This document shows, in pieces, positions 11,738 through 25,200 of a stretch of DNA of 64,000 nt (positions are counted from its first letter, which is position 1; the number at the start of each line of letters is the position of its first letter). The notes under the pieces are model-generated. The model ran no database searches, was not told the DNA's origin, and saw only the letters and a list, made by a program, of their open reading frames with translations. This DNA comes from Alopecurus myosuroides (lineage: Eukaryota; Streptophyta; Magnoliopsida; Poales; Poaceae): contig CM054058.1 of NCBI GenBank assembly GCA_028641055.1, positions 83,928,020 to 83,992,019 on the forward strand, read 5' to 3'. The position numbers were made by a program, and so were the translations under genes.

Positions 11738-13379
11738 TTGAAGCGTGAACCCTTCTTCACCCTAGGTTTGTGTAGTAGCACCTTGGGTTTTGCACTACGA
11801 ACATCTTTTGTACTCCCTAGTTTAGCTTTTTTTAGTAACTCACGTTGCCTTGCAGAAAAAAAAAACTTTGCATGTTCCTCATACCACTTTAGTAGTTTTC
11901 CCTAGCACAAAATCTTGCAGCTCATCAGACATTTTAAACTCCTGAAGATCATCATATGTTGATCTTTTTTCATTTGCTTTGAATTCATCTATATACACAC
12001 AGAAGAAAAAAATGCATTTACCACATAAAAGAGTCTCTATATATAGTGCAACAAGATATGATGTAGAATGTACTTCCAGCATAAAACAAATATGTATTCT
12101 CCTAAGATGTACATAAATCTACCATGTAGAAATTCTACTAAAAATGAGAATTGGATAAAGCTACAAGTATATTTTCAAGAAACTACCATATTATCCAAGA
12201 AAAAAGATAACAAGTTGGTCTGGTACACCTATCATATTTTATATCTACATGAGTTATCAGAATTTTGCAATGCAGCAACAGAAATATTTACATACACCCA
12301 TCATGTTAATCAGAAAAACATCTAGATACAGAAAAAAATAAGAGTACCTTGGGATAAAGCCTAAGCTAATGGAACTGCTTTAATCACTTCATCTGTGCTT
12401 GAAGTTTCTTGTGAACTCCCCAGCAGACTGAGATTAAATGGTGGACTAGTGGACATCCCTGGACGATTATCTATTTTCTTGCTTCCGGAGGAAGTTTTGT
12501 TATCTGAGCGTTTTCTTTTAGTACCACTCCCACCATATGATCAAGGATTTCCTCCTCCAACACTTGAGAATAATACTTTCTTGTTAACTGAGTCTGATAA
12601 GCTTTTAACAAGACGAGCAACATCACGAGGCACACTCATTGGACTATGTCTAATTGGGCCAAGACTGAGCAGGTGAGGGACGAAAATAGGAGGCACTGTG
12701 TAATTTTGGTGAGAACTGCGTGTACCTTGTGCATTTTTTCCTACGTCTTTGGAGAGATAATCATCTCCCTACACTTGTTCACCTCCGGATTGGCCTCGGT
12801 AATAGTTGGTGATATAGGGATGGCACTACTAACCTTTTTGCCATCATTAATATCCTTCAACTTACCGTGCTTGGGTATCCTGGTAATTGTCATCGACACC
12901 ACAAGAGCAGTCCTCACGCTACTCACATCTCTTTGAGCACTTCCCCGGGGGTAGTAAAACTGTGGGCGACACCACAACAGCATTCCTAGCATTGCTACCA
13001 TTTCTTTCAGTACTTCCCCCTAGCGTACTAGAAACCATGGGCAACATCAGAATAGCAGAACTAGTAGTAGTCCCATCTCTTTCACAACTTTCTTTTGGTA
13101 TATTGGTAATAGAGGGGACACAAAAGGATGAGTACTTGCACTCCTGCCATTAACTTGTGCCGTTGAAGAGATTTTGCTGCTGCCCTTGGAATTTTTTTCC
13201 TAGTTCCTTTAGTGCCAACACGTGGGCTGCCAACCTAAAGTTGAGCTAGCCTTGGATACTTCCTTGAAGGAGACAAGTTCGTTAAAATTTGATGTTTCCT
13301 TGAAAATCATAAAATTAAATACAAAAGAGAAGCTTAGAACAAAAAACACAAAAACATTCTTTTTAAATTGAAAAAGGCT

Positions 13380-14510
13380 GAATATCATGAAACTTCATAA
13401 TAGATATCAAGATAAATGATAGTGGATATCAGGTTTTTATAAAAATGAGTTTACTACAGAGTGGGAAAAAATCTATATAATTTGAAAAAACATGATGACT
13501 ACCAAGTAGCTTCATAATAGATATCATGTTAATTGATTGTGCATACCAAGATAGATAAAGTGGCACTAATGTGTTAGAAAATAAATCATGATTAGGTATT
13601 TAAAAAAAATTATAGCTACCAAGAAAATTAATAAGAAAAATCATGCTAGGTGATCCTAGAGACCAGATAAGTTAAATAAAGCACTACACATGTAAAGATG
13701 ATGGCTACTGTCGGGGGATTGCCCATCGATTAGGCTAATTGAAAGATCAAGACAACGTACTAACGATGAATGACCGACTGGCTTGGCATTTTGCCAGGTT
13801 GCTACGGTTAGGACGGCTGGTCTTGGCAGCCTGGCCGTGGCCGGATGATGACTTCAGCCGGCCTGGCCCTGACAAACAAGGATGAGTGTGGGCTAAAGAA
13901 AGGTTTGGTCTAAAGGGTGACATGTCAATACACACGATGTCAACTGCGCTTTTACTCGAAGAGTAGGTAGTCGTACCCTTCAACTTTGGTTGCATGCATC
14001 ATGATCAATAGTCTCCCTGCCCAGTCCCATCATGTACTATGTGGGCATACCTAGGAAGAAGTACACTGTGTATGACCGTTAGTGGGTCCCAGCCGGACGA
14101 CCATACAACCGGCCCCTCCTATCAGTCGGACTGCCATCACCTATATAAGGAAGTCTAGGGCTCGCTTAGCAAGGGTGAATTCACTTGGCAGATACAGCTC
14201 CAGGAGCACATTGTAACACCTGTAACATAACTCATAGTTCATCCTTGCAGGAGTAAAGACCTCACAAGGCTGAGGTCACAAACCTGGGTACATCATGTCT
14301 CCTTCACGCTCGACTCTCTATCCCGCGCGGACACCGAAGTTTGCGCACTGTGTCCCTTATGTAAACTCCATTGCTAACACAATGGTGTTTTCGTGCATGA
14401 TACCACGATAGATACCAAGTAAATTAATAACATATATCATGTTAAATGATCCTAGATAGTAGATAAATTAAATAAGGCACTACAATTTAAAACATGATGG
14501 TTACCATGTA
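13380..14510. repeat. Degenerate tandem repeat in an intron, interrupted by a solo LTR
   Basis: Units of about 90-100 bp share the words GATGGCTACCAAG, AATTAATAA, ATATCATGTTAAATGATCC and AAATAAAGCACTACA. Compare 13616-13708 with 14415-14505; more diverged units begin near 13380 and 13500. Excising 13709-14410 restores the run of units. The same short words recur in introns at about 15730-16040 and 17640-17990. Confidence 0.7.
13709..14410 (+). mobile_element. Probable solo LTR (702 bp)
   Basis: Starts TGTCGGGGGATTGCCC and ends CCACGATA, which is the inverted partner CGACA with one C-to-T change. Flanks are GCTAC (13704-13708) and GATAC (14411-14415), a 5-bp duplication with one mismatch. CTATATAAG at about 14141-14149 is a plausible promoter. 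No coding region. It sits inside the tandem repeat of the gene relic's intron. Confidence 0.7.
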
Positions 14511-17500
14511 AAGTAAATTAGAGATAGATTATGTTGCAATCCTTCTGTGAAGTGGGTTATACTTTGGAGCATCATTGATGGTTTCAGTCCCTTTTGCTTT
14601 AATACCTCCTTCAAGGTCCTTCTAACCCGTTTATCAATGACTTGGGCCTGAACAGGCCACTCCAGGTCCATAATACTGCTATCAATAGTGTAAACAACAC
14701 TGCCAGCATTGACAAATGGTACTTTTTCAAAAACCGTCCAATAAGGAAAAAAAAGCTCATGTAAGTTGCAAGGGGAAAAGTCATACCGACCTGTTTAATT
14801 CATGTAACCTATGAGTTTAAAGAAAAAGGGAACACACAAAAAAAACAAAAACAATATGCTCTAACAAAGCTTTGCTTAATCACTATCTCCTCAGCAACAA
14901 CATCAATCTGCCTAGCTGATCCCCCTTCCATTTATGTACCTGATCTCCCTGAGTCTCAACTACATTCTCTTGAGGTTCCCTAAAGATTCTTAAAGGAATG
15001 TTTAGTTCCTTTGCAACTAAAACCTTGATTTCAGCGTGAATAGCTTTCTCCAATTCCGTGTGATCTGTTTGATGCGTCTTCAGTTTGGTAAGTTTGGATG
15101 CAAGATTTTTTGTCACCCCCTTAATTTCAGCATTGACAAACTAGCTGGTGGAAATTTGTGAATCACCCACATATCCGCATATCTGACCGCTGCCATCTGA
15201 TCCAAATAACTCACTGTCTGATAGAACATTGATTTGAGAGTGAATAGGAGGGGGCAAAGGACTAGAACTCATCCTTACTTGCATAGGATAATTGGGTGAA
15301 CTGTTACTTGGTCTTGCTTCCTTGGATGTCACTTGTTTTCGTCCATGATGACTTGGCTCAGCAACTACTTTTGCATTTCGATGTATGTTTGTTTCTGTTT
15401 CCTCTTCGTCTGCGGACGTTGATTCATCATCATCTGCATCTTCCCCTGAATCGTGGTTGGCATGAATTATATCATCTTCATCTGCCTATCTGACTATGAA
15501 GCTTTAATACCATCTAGCGCAGCGCATCTCTCGGATGGCATATATTTAGTTGGACCTTGAACAAGATTTGTTAGATCACCACTCACAGTGGAAGCAAAAG
15601 ACAACATAAGGGAGTGCACTTTATTCATTTGTGTTAACGTGTTAAAAAAAGGAACAATGTTAGGTACCCATAAAAATACAAAAACAAAATCATGGAAAAG
15701 TCAACTTATAAAAATCAAGAACAAATCATTGTGATAACTACGTTGCACAAAAACATGGTAAGTGGTTTCAAATATCTCCTAGTTGAATAATGGCAGAAAC
15801 TTCCTTCAATATGGTTAGTGGTTTTTTGGGAGAACTTGATAGCTATGTCACAAAAAATGATAACTATTTGTAAGCAATATGGTAGTTATTTAAAAAAAAA
15901 ACTCGTTGCCTCGATAATTTTGATAATTAAAAACATGGTAAAAGCTTAAAGAAAAATTGGTAATTACTAATAAACAAACTGATAGTTGTTACATAATATA
16001 AAAAAAGATAGTGACTGCATGCCAAAAATTGTGTGGTTTCAATTAACGTATGGGCAGCAGTGTATGCATCAGGATCACACAAAAAATGGCTGCCCTAGTT
16101 AAATTAGAAAAAAAAAAACTTATCCAACTACAAGTTAGGAGGAACAGGGATCAAAAATGCGAAAACCATACCTCGATTGTGCCTGTGGGATGGACATTGA
16201 TCTGCATCCAAGACTCAAAGCCATCAGGCCCACCAAAAAGGCCCATCTCCCGAGATAAAACATATTTGAATTCATCTCTTAGTTGCATATAAAAAACAAC
16301 AAAATTTTAGTACGAGATAAAACAAGTTAGAATAAAAAACAGAGACAAAATGGATTGAAAAATATATATAGAAACGCATGAAAAAACAACCTGCATAACT
16401 CCGAACTTGGTTGAATCATACTCCTGCATGTCCATGGAGGCTGCGCAATCCCTTGCGATTGTTATCCATGAATTAATTGCATAAGGTGAATCGTATAGGT
16501 CGAGGATCAGTTCATCGGTATTGAGCCGTGATGTAGCGTAGCTAAACATGAAACAAACAACATAAAAATATTTAGCAGAGACGTATGGAGATACAAAAGG
16601 TTGTCTACATCGTGTTAGCAAAACATTTCAAAACAATCAGCTACCAGGATTTTATAGAACAAAAAGAGTGATAAGAATCAAAACATTTTAAGAAAAACAA
16701 TAAGCTAAGATGAGCTGAGTACACAGCTACCATGATTTTATTACACAACTATCATGTTTTTAGTACAAAACCAATATATTTATTTGAAAAAAATAATACA
16801 AAATAAAACGTATACAGGAAAATGTAGATACAAGGATTTGAATACACACCTATCAGGATTATCGGGAAACGAAAATGCTCAATGCGTGAGAAAAGGCTTA
16901 CCATGCAATACAATAGACAACCCTTTCCAAACTTGCGAGTTGAAAAGCTCTCATGTAGTTGATCAACTACAAACTTGACAAATTCATATCATGAGATCTC
17001 CCAATGTCAGGCTAATTATTTGCAAAAAAAACATTGCACAGATAAGTCAACAATTTGAGGGTGACATAGAAGAGAAACATAAAACTACAACGATAGAAAT
17101 AAATTATACCAGAATAGAGTAACATTTGTTGCTGATTTTATTGTCAGAGTTGGAGACACTACAGTAGACAATGTGTGAATCATCCATAACTCCTTGAAAG
17201 TGCCATCTTCATGCTCGTGCTCGGAAATTCTTTTTGTAACATATTATGCACTAGGCCTGCTGCCATGACCAGGGAAGAGGCGATTTGAAATCTCCTCCTC
17301 CAACTCAAAATTCACTTTGTAGTTGACCTCTAGCGGGCCACGGGGCAGACCAGTCATTAGCTCCACAGACTCTTCGGTGAGAGGGATAACTCCACAACAG
17401 GGAATAACAAAGGCTCGCCTCGACAGGACGTAGCATCTTGCAAACCAGCTAACCAAAGGGTTGTGAAAATCTTCGCACTTGATGTTCAAGAAACTGCCTT

Positions 17501-19222
17501 GTCCCATGTTGACTACAGAATCACGTTGATTGTACTTCAGACCTTTCTTTTGCAAATCTTGATGACCGGGGTTGGAGATGCCTCGTTCCCGTCTACATCA
17601 TTGGACTGCAAAAAAAAGCCACATGGAAGATAGTTAAGAAAAAATAGTAATCAATAACAAACAATTTGGTAGTTGTTGGAAAAAATAAACAGGTAAATAA
17701 AAAATATGATAAGATTCTTGTAGATATCAATTTAATCGGTAACTGTTACCAAATTTATTGACCTTAGATACCATGAAATCTAGAAAACAAATAACAGCGT
17801 GCTTGGAGATATCAGGTTAATTGATGATAGCTACCATAATTAATGCTCTTAGTTAGCATGATGTTTACAAGAAAAAAATTAAAACATATAAGAAAAGAAA
17901 TAAAACATAAAACCAAAAGCTTGTAGATACCAGATTAATCCCTAATAGCTACCACAAAAATTGCTCGCAGATACCATGCAACTATCAGAGTTACCACATG
18001 AGAAAAAGAAGAAGAAAGAGACATGAAAAGCTAACTTACCTTGCTCTCTTTTTGGACCCTTCCTTTTGACACAAGCCTTATTCAGATCACGCTTCCTCCG
18101 ACCCATCTCAACAACTTGCTTCATAAAAATAAGAAACAAACGAGAAACTAAATTAATATGGAAACGAATATGGATGTAAATTGTAAAGCCGTGTACAAAA
18201 AGTGAAAATGCTAGTTGGGTTGAAAACAAACGCACAACCATACAAAAGCATTTGAATACCTACACATAAAACATCTCCCACATGCCTTAAAAATAGCTAT
18301 AGTTTATTGTTGCATTAATGAGCAACTACTTTTCATTACCAGAAAAAAGGGCAAAATATATGACGGGGAAATCTAAAATTGAACACATTTTGCATATACT
18401 TTGCACTGATAAACAATACATTTTGGAGTAAATCTAAATTGAACACAGAGTGGCTAACACTAGTCCAACAAATAAATGCCCCCAACATCTATATGACACA
18501 GAAAAAGCTACACGTGCATGAGAAATTTACAAAAATCACAAGAATGCCAGCAGACACAACGAGGACATGATAGAACTACATCGGCGGGGACAACAAACAA
18601 CAAGGTGGTTATGAGCAAAACCAACAGGGGAGAGGCGAAAGTATGCTCACTCCTGTGAGGGGATTAGAGGAGCAGGAGCAACGCTCTACACCGGCGGGGA
18701 CGGCCGACCTGGGGAAACGAGTCACCACATTAAAACGGCCGCATCCGAGGACAAAGCAGACATCAAACCGAGAGTGGAATGTACACGCTTACCACGGCGA
18801 GGGGGGTGGGGTGTGCGGGCTGAACACGACGAGGCGATGTGGCAGAGGATCTCTATACAGGCGGCGGCGGCCAACCTGCGCTGAATGAAGCAGACACGAT
18901 AAACTGGTCGCCCACGAGCCGGAATACAAAACGAGAGAGGAAGGAGCGGGCTCACCATGGCGAGGAGGAGTAGCGGGCTCACTAGTGCGAGGGGAAGCAC
19001 GGGCTCACTGGCAGCGGGGAACTCTCGACCTTCAACACGGAATCCGGATGCGGTTAAATCGGAGCTTGTGACGCAAAAAAGAGAAAAGTGGAAGGGGAGG
19101 GGAAGGGGGCGAGGGTGGAGATCTCCACCGGCGGCGGATGGGCGAGGCGGTGCGAGTAGCGGCAGCTCGCCGTCCTCGTCGCCGGAGAGCAGAGTGAGGG
19201 CGAGGGGAAAGGTTTTGGGCAC

Positions 19223-20532
19223 AAATGACGCTGGGCACGGTTCCTCAAATTGAAAACGCTCACCCCCGGAATTCTCTCCTCAGAAGCTGGCAATGTGGGC
19301 CCACCAATGACGGCACGTGCGGAATCGAACGACATGCGAGCAGTTTTCTCTCGGCGCCGAGACAGACAAGTGGGACCCACCACTTGCGTAAGAGATCGCT
19401 CGCTCTCTCAGTGCTGAGACAGACAAATGGGACCATCACCTGCGGTCACGGACGCATGCGCGGGCTCGTGGACGAATCACTCGCTATCTTGCCGCCGCTG
19501 GCGCCTTACGGTAGATTTCCCCCTGCGAGTTATACTTCATGAGTTGTGAAAAATGAATCTTTGTGAACCCTTAAGTTGTTAAATAGACTTGTTTTTTGTG
19601 CCTTAGAAAAAATCCACCCTGGTCTCAGATTCCGGGCACGGTGTACTGGTGAGGCCAGTTGCTTGGATGAGATGGATTTCTTCCAGCTCACTTCACTAGG
19701 CACCAACAAAGCCATGTTATTATTTGGAATATATCAAATTGATGATGGTTCCAAAATGCAAATTGTGAAACCAAGCAGTAGCGTTTCCTCATCAGCTAGC
19801 CCCGCCACCTTAACCTGTCGTGCGTGCATATGCTACTCTCGCTGCTGCCTGCCCGTGCCCACTTCCGATCTGGGCACGTACAAAATAGTAAGTCTCGTGC
19901 TTGGCAGAGGCTGTCGGCGTGCCCAGTTCCCTCCCACAACCTCGAACTACCTCTGTTCATGTGCAATGAATCGACGGCATCACGATGCTAGCTCCAATAA
20001 ATTATGCTATCATAGCAAGTGGCAGCAGGAGGATGCCGCGAGATTCATTGCAGAGCAGGACCACGTATTCGCGGCCCATCACGTACAGCCAGTTCAGAAG
20101 CGCTGAATCGGATCAAATCAGAGATATTCGTAACAGATCGACCGATAAATGTGAGAATTACTAATCGCGCAGCACATATAAAAGGAATGAGGAGTATTTC
20201 TCACGATCGATTTACACGCGCGCCGCCTGCCAATTACAAAAGCTACGGATGATGATCTGCTCTGCTCAGTGTCAGCTCAACGAATCAATCTCCAACTGGA
20301 TTTTTTCTGTTCTTTCTAGAATACAACAATCTCGAACTGAATCACTCCGGTATAAACCCCAAGAACCGCCGACCGACAGAGAGGAAGAAGGAAAATGGAA
20401 GATCTCATCCTCGTACAACTTACAGGTTCCTACAAGAAACGGGCGAATGAGCGCGGCGCTCCCGCGCGCGCGAGGCCGCCGGTGGTGGACGACGACGTAC
20501 GGCGACGAGGTAGCCGCACACTGATGCAATGT
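19223..20532. other. Spacer between the gene relic and the RALF gene
   Basis: 19223-19540 is GC-rich and may be the promoter side of the minus-strand relic. 19576-20106 is open on the plus strand for 176 codons but begins at TTG, is Ser/Cys-rich and has no recognisable domain, so I do not call it a gene. 20260-20532 would hold the RALF 3' UTR on the minus strand. Confidence 0.5.
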
Positions 20533-20901
20533 CTAGCCTCTGCAGCGGGTGATGGCGGAGCAGCCGCGGGAGTAGGGGTTGGACTGGGCGCCGGGGCGGC
20601 AGTTGTAGTAGGACGCGCCGCGGTAGGAGCAGGGCACCGCGTTCCGCCGCAGCGCGTCGTAGCCGATGTAGCTGTTGCCGGCCAGCTGCCTCCTCGCCGC
20701 CTCGCCCTCGCACCCCTCCTCCTGGTCCTCCACCGTGCACGCAGACAGCATGGCGGCTGTGCCGTCGCCGTCGTGGTCCTGATCCGTTGCCCACCTGGCC
20801 GGATCGAGCTCGTGGTGCGGCGCGGCTGCCGCGAGGAGGGGGAGGAGGAGCGCGAGAAGGGTGATGACCGCGAGAGCAACGCGGCACGTCGGTGGCGCCA
20901 T
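20533..20901 (-). CDS. RALF (rapid alkalinization factor) peptide hormone precursor
   Basis: Intronless, 122 aa from the ATG at 20901 (context GCCGATGGCG). An upstream start would add 24 residues before the signal peptide, so the internal Met is preferred. Residues about 1-26 form a hydrophobic signal peptide ending in Ala-rich sequence. An acidic propeptide follows, with RRQL at 70-73, the RRxL site cut by subtilase S1P in canonical RALFs. The mature peptide has YIGY at 78-81 (the receptor-active YISY motif, Ser replaced by Gly), then four Cys at 91, 101, 114 and 120 for the two conserved disulphides, ending AITRCRG. RALFs are secreted, bind FERONIA/CrRLK1L receptors with LLG co-receptors, and control apoplastic pH and growth; this is family knowledge. 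No frame damage. The neighbours are all transposons, so this is a gene island. Confidence 0.94.
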   Translation of the reverse strand: MAPPTCRVALAVITLLALLLPLLAAAAPHHELDPARWATDQDHDGDGTAAMLSACTVEDQEEGCEGEAARRQLAGNSYIGYDALRRNAVPCSYRGASYYNCRPGAQSNPYSRGCSAITRCRG

Positions 20902-22113
20902 CGGCCTTGCGCGCACCGGCCGGCTGCTGCGCTCTGGGCTGGGGTCAGTGCTTGAGCTACAGCACTGGCGCACTGCTGCCTTTGTTGTGGTAGTGCTCCT
21001 GTGCTTGTGTAGAGTGTCGACCGAGGTGTGCGGGGTAGTAGCCTAGTGAGTAGGTGCAGTTAAGGTCTCGTCTCAGGACAGTCGCTTAAAGAAACCAGCA
21101 GAGTTCTAAATGCGGAGCGGCGCACGAATTTCAACTGCTTACGCACAACTCTTACCTCAACTTGCGCATCATCAGATTAATAATCTCGCTAGATAAAAGT
21201 CAGTACTCTCCCTCCCTACCAAAATATACTCATATACAAGACATATCTAGACATATTTTTAACTGTGTATATTCATGTGCATCTTAGTGTGAAATGTTAA
21301 AACATTAGCAAATCTCACTGTCGAAAAACTGAACTTCAGCATTTCAGAAAAGAAAGGAAAAACTGAGCTTCAGAAAATCGCCATGTGTACATCAGTACAT
21401 GCATGTTGACTGTATTCATGACTCGAAGAGACACCTAATACCATCCTCTTCGTAGCCAACAGGTTCACGAGATCCATGCCGTGTGAATCAGGATGTCCGG
21501 TTGTAAGAACATGCCAAAATTAAAGAGTCGCAATAGTACAGTACGAGCCTAAATATATGATCCGCATGTGCCTCGTTATGGGATTGATTGACTTATCCTC
21601 GCTAGGTTTTGCAGACTCCAATCGCGAGAGAGCCGTCCGTTGTTACCGCGATTAACAAGTTAATTTTACCTACGACCAATACATATATCAAGCAAAGCGA
21701 TCTCTGACAACTGAACCTGCTGAGCCCATGACGCCCGGCTACTGCACCGAGTGGTTTTTGATTGATAATCAATTAGCAGTCCAGCGGCTAACGATCGATC
21801 GTGATCCGTGACAGAACATGGCGCGGCAATAGGATACGGGGGAGGATTTGTCCGCGGGCGAGGCGGGCACGTGATGGGCTACCATTTCTTAACCATATCT
21901 TGGCTGTTTCTGCAGCTACATCCAGCTGAAACACAGCTAGTTCCTTAAGATATATGATCTCATCTGACGAGAGAGATGCATACATAGAGGCGGCCTTGCT
22001 CTGACATTTCCATGATGTGGTGGATCCAAATGGGACATGTCCAGTTGCCATGAAATGAGTTATATATGCTGCAGTAGTTGGGCTGGGCTGGAGAAACAGA
22101 ATTGTTTCTAGGT
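20902..22113. other. RALF upstream region
   Basis: Presumed promoter and 5' UTR of the RALF gene on the minus strand, then non-coding sequence up to the LINE insertion. No convincing TATA box is seen. A Stowaway-like fragment lies at 21203-21262. Before the LINE inserted, 22113 would have been contiguous with 26757. Confidence 0.5.
21203..21262. repeat. Stowaway/Mariner-like MITE end fragment
   Basis: TACTCTCCCTCCCTACCAAA resembles the CTCCCTCCGTYCCAAAATA terminus of grass Stowaway MITEs next to a TA, followed by ATACAAGACATATCTAGACA-type sequence. The matching inverted end is not seen, so this is a half element. Confidence 0.5.
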
Positions 22114-22298
22114 TAATTGATTTCTTTTTTTGAAGAAATGGGCAAAAGATTTGCCTTTTATATTGATATAGAAGAAATAAACAATGGAAGGCCTAAGCCA
22201 AAATAAAAAGGGCCATAAAGGCCGGGACAACAGAAAGTAAGCCGTAATCTCTCCCATGTGCTTGGCTCCCGCCAGGATCCAATTCCTGCTCTCATCTT

Positions 22299-25200
22299 TC
22301 ACCTTTTGGAAAGATCCAGAGGTGCGGTGAATTTGTTGTTAAACACTCTAGCATTGCGCTCCTTAAATATTTTCCAAGCGATTAATATAATGTCCGACTT
22401 TAGGCCCTTTTGGTGGGCAGAGGGAGCAGCGGCCGACCCCGTCCAATATTGAAGGACTGTGGTCCTGTCCGAACCCAAGCATTGCATCAGAGAAGGACAA
22501 GAAAGCCAAGGAATCATCGCGGCCTGCCATATGCGCTTGGAATACTGACACTCGAAAAGGATGTGCCTGGCGGTCTCCTCTGACAACGACAGAGTTGGCA
22601 AAAGGGGGGAGTGAGGCCACCCCCGGACGGCCAGGCGGTCCGATGTCCACAATCTGTTCCGCACCACCAACCACACAAAGAAACGGCATTTAGGGGGTGC
22701 CCACACCTTCCAGATGATATTTCCAAAGGATACAGTTGTCGAGCCCAAGAACTGTCGTTCTATATGCCGACCCAGCCGAGTACTTCCCGTTCGTCGTCGT
22801 TGTCCAGACAATGGAGTCGTCCATGCCTGGCACAAGAGTGATCCCTGCAGAAGTTCTCAGAGGTTGATGAACTGAACAATGTGCTCGGTGGTGAAGGTGT
22901 TCACTGCAATATCGGCGATCCAATTCTGATTCACCAAAGCATCTTGGACAGATCTTTTCTTGCGCTTGGAAGCCGAGAAAACCGGAGGCGCAATCGATCT
23001 AGGGCTTTCACCATTAAGCCACGAGGAATTCTAGAAACAAGCCTTCTTGCCATCCCCAATCGTCACCCTAGTGGAGGCGTTAAACAAGCCCCTGTCCTTC
23101 TGATCATTAGGAGTTTCCAAGCCCACCCAAGACTTATCCGAAGCAACCCACTCGTACCACAACCAACACAGACGCAAAGCCCTAGCAAATTTATCTAGAT
23201 CAAGGATCCCAAGCCCCCCAAACTTTTTGGGGCGACAGACCTTGTCCCAGCTGACTTTGCACTTCCCCCTGACGGTCTCGTTGCAGGCCCATAGCATCCC
23301 GCGACGGATCTTGTCGAGAGCCTTCACCATACCCCTGTCCAGCTTGATGGTCGTAAGCAGGAAGATGGGCATGGAGGTGAGGACCGATTTCACCAGCTCG
23401 GTGCAGCCAGCTCGGTTGAGGAACTTCGCCTTCCACGGAATGAGCTTAGAGGCCGAATTATCAATGTATGGCTGCAAATCCACCTTCCGTAATCTTCCCA
23501 GCGAAAGTGGCAACCCAAGATAGTTGATGGGGAAGTTGGCGAGGGTTGCCGGGAAGTTCAGAAGCGTTGCTGCGAGGTCCAAATCGACGCATCGGATTGG
23601 GGCCACAGAGCTCGTAGCCACATTAGTCACCAAACCTGTGACCTCCCCAAAGTGCTGCAGCAGAGGTGAGAGGTTTGAGATGTCAGTGGACGACGGAGAG
23701 GGGAAGATAACAGCGTCGTCAGCGTAGAGGGAGACCCGAGGCTTGAGAAAATTCCCCGACAAAGGCCGCAGCAACCCCTCCTCTATGGCAAGCTGAAGAA
23801 CTTTCTCGAGAGGGTCAATAGCTAGGTCAAAGAGCCGAGGGGAGAGCGGGTCGCCCTGCCGCAGTCCCCTACCGTGAGCGATCTCCTGACCAGGAATCCC
23901 ATTTAGTAGCACCCTTGAAGAGCAAGATGTCAGGATGAGGGAAGTCCAAGCCCGCCACCTGGCGGGAAACCCCTGCGCTGCATGAGGTCGAGAATGTAGT
24001 CCCAGCGCACAGAGTCGAAAGCTTTGGAAATGTTAAGCTTTATGAGGAGTGTCGGGGTCTTGTTTTGGTGAAGACGACGGGCAGCGTTCCGAACGTACAT
24101 GGAGTTGTCGTGAATTCTTCTAGACTTGATGAAGGCGCTCTAACAGTTGGAAATAATATCATTCATCTTCGGGCGCAGGCGCATGGCCATAGCTTTGGCA
24201 ATAATTTTTGGCATCATGTGAATGAGGCTTATAGGCCTGAAATCTGAAACAGTCTCCGCGCCCTCCTTCTTGGGCAATAAGGCAATGCAAGCAGTGTTGA
24301 GCACCGTGAAGTTATTGATCGACAATTCCGAGAAGGCATTAATGACGCACATGAGATCATCCTTAACGATGTCCCAGCAGGAGCGGAAGAAATTCGACGT
24401 GAAACCATCCGGTCCTGGAGCTTTATCCAGCGGCATCTCCTCCAAAGCAGCTTTGATCTCATCCTTAGAAAAAGCCAGGCCCAAGCTTTCCAGGTCTTCC
24501 ATAACGGGGTTGAGAGAAATCCAGTTGAAATCAGTGCGACCAGGGGTCGGGGCACCCAGAACCCATGAGACGTGTTCGTGGATGAGAGACTCCTTCTCGG
24601 CGTGGTTTACGACCCATCCCCTATCCCGTTTTAGCCGTTGGATGGTGTTTTTTCTCCAGCGAGAGTTCACCCTTAGGTGAAAGAACTTCGTGTTGTCATC
24701 ACCCTCCCTGAGAAAAGTAACCTGCGAGGCCTGTCGTTTCCGAGATCTCTCCAGCACCGCCAGACCCAGCACCCGACGTCTGAGGGCCGCCCGGAGAGCC
24801 CTCTCAGCCTCCGACAAGGAACGGTGCTCCTGCGCAATGTCCAATTGAAGGATGACGTCTAGAGCCATGATCAGCTGCATTTTGTGGTTGGAGAATAGGC
24901 TTTTGCTCCAGCGCCTAAGGCTCCTAGCACTGAATTGCAACTTGTGATTCAAAATATACAATGGATGAGTGTGAGGGGAGGGTTTCCCCCAAACATCGGC
25001 CATCATGTCGCGAAAGCCCGGCATCTTGACCCAGAAGTTTTCAAAGCGGAAGGAAGTAGGCTGGCGGGGGGCACCGAGATTTGATAACAGAATAGGGAAG
25101 TGATACGACAAAGAAGAGGATAGGGCATGCATGGTGTGCTTATCAAAAGCAAGATCCTATTCCACGTTGCAGAAAGCCCGATCCAGCTTAACCAAAGTGG

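Larger units (their letters stand above)
11738..19222 (-). pseudogene. Unrecognised multi-exon gene relic, probably transposon-associated, 3' end cut by the CACTA edge
   Basis: Short protein-coding islands on the minus strand are separated by AT-rich introns. In order: a GC-rich 5' region (about 18800-19222, donor GTAAGC); VVEMGRRKRDLNKACVKRK (about 18040-18120); a block at 17250-17560 with VVNMGQGSFLNIKC and LTEESVELMTGLPRGP; ISEHEHEDGTFKELWMIHTL (about 17110-17215); FVVDQLHESFSTRKFGKGCL (about 16905-16985); 16391-16541 (TAG acceptor, GT donor) with NTDELILDLYDSPYAINSW; EFKYVLSREMGLFGGPDGF (about 16172-16285); FASTVSGDLTNLVQGPTKYM (about 15540-15600); DSSIMDLEWPVQAQVIDKRV (about 14640). From 13300 down the frame has many stops. 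The style resembles N-terminal halves of grass transposon-associated Ulp1/plant-mobile-domain proteins, but I cannot name it. Confidence 0.5.

Noticed and set aside
18722..19222. 166-codon minus-strand frame
   Set aside because: GC-rich, Pro/Ser/Leu composition without a domain and with an internal splice donor; better read as 5' region of the gene relic than as a protein.
19576..20106. 176-codon plus-strand open frame
   Set aside because: Starts at TTG, low-complexity Ser/Cys content, no domain, no splice partners, and lies in the spacer downstream of the RALF gene.
20395..20955. Long plus-strand frames over the RALF gene
   Set aside because: Shadows of the GC-rich RALF coding sequence on the other strand.
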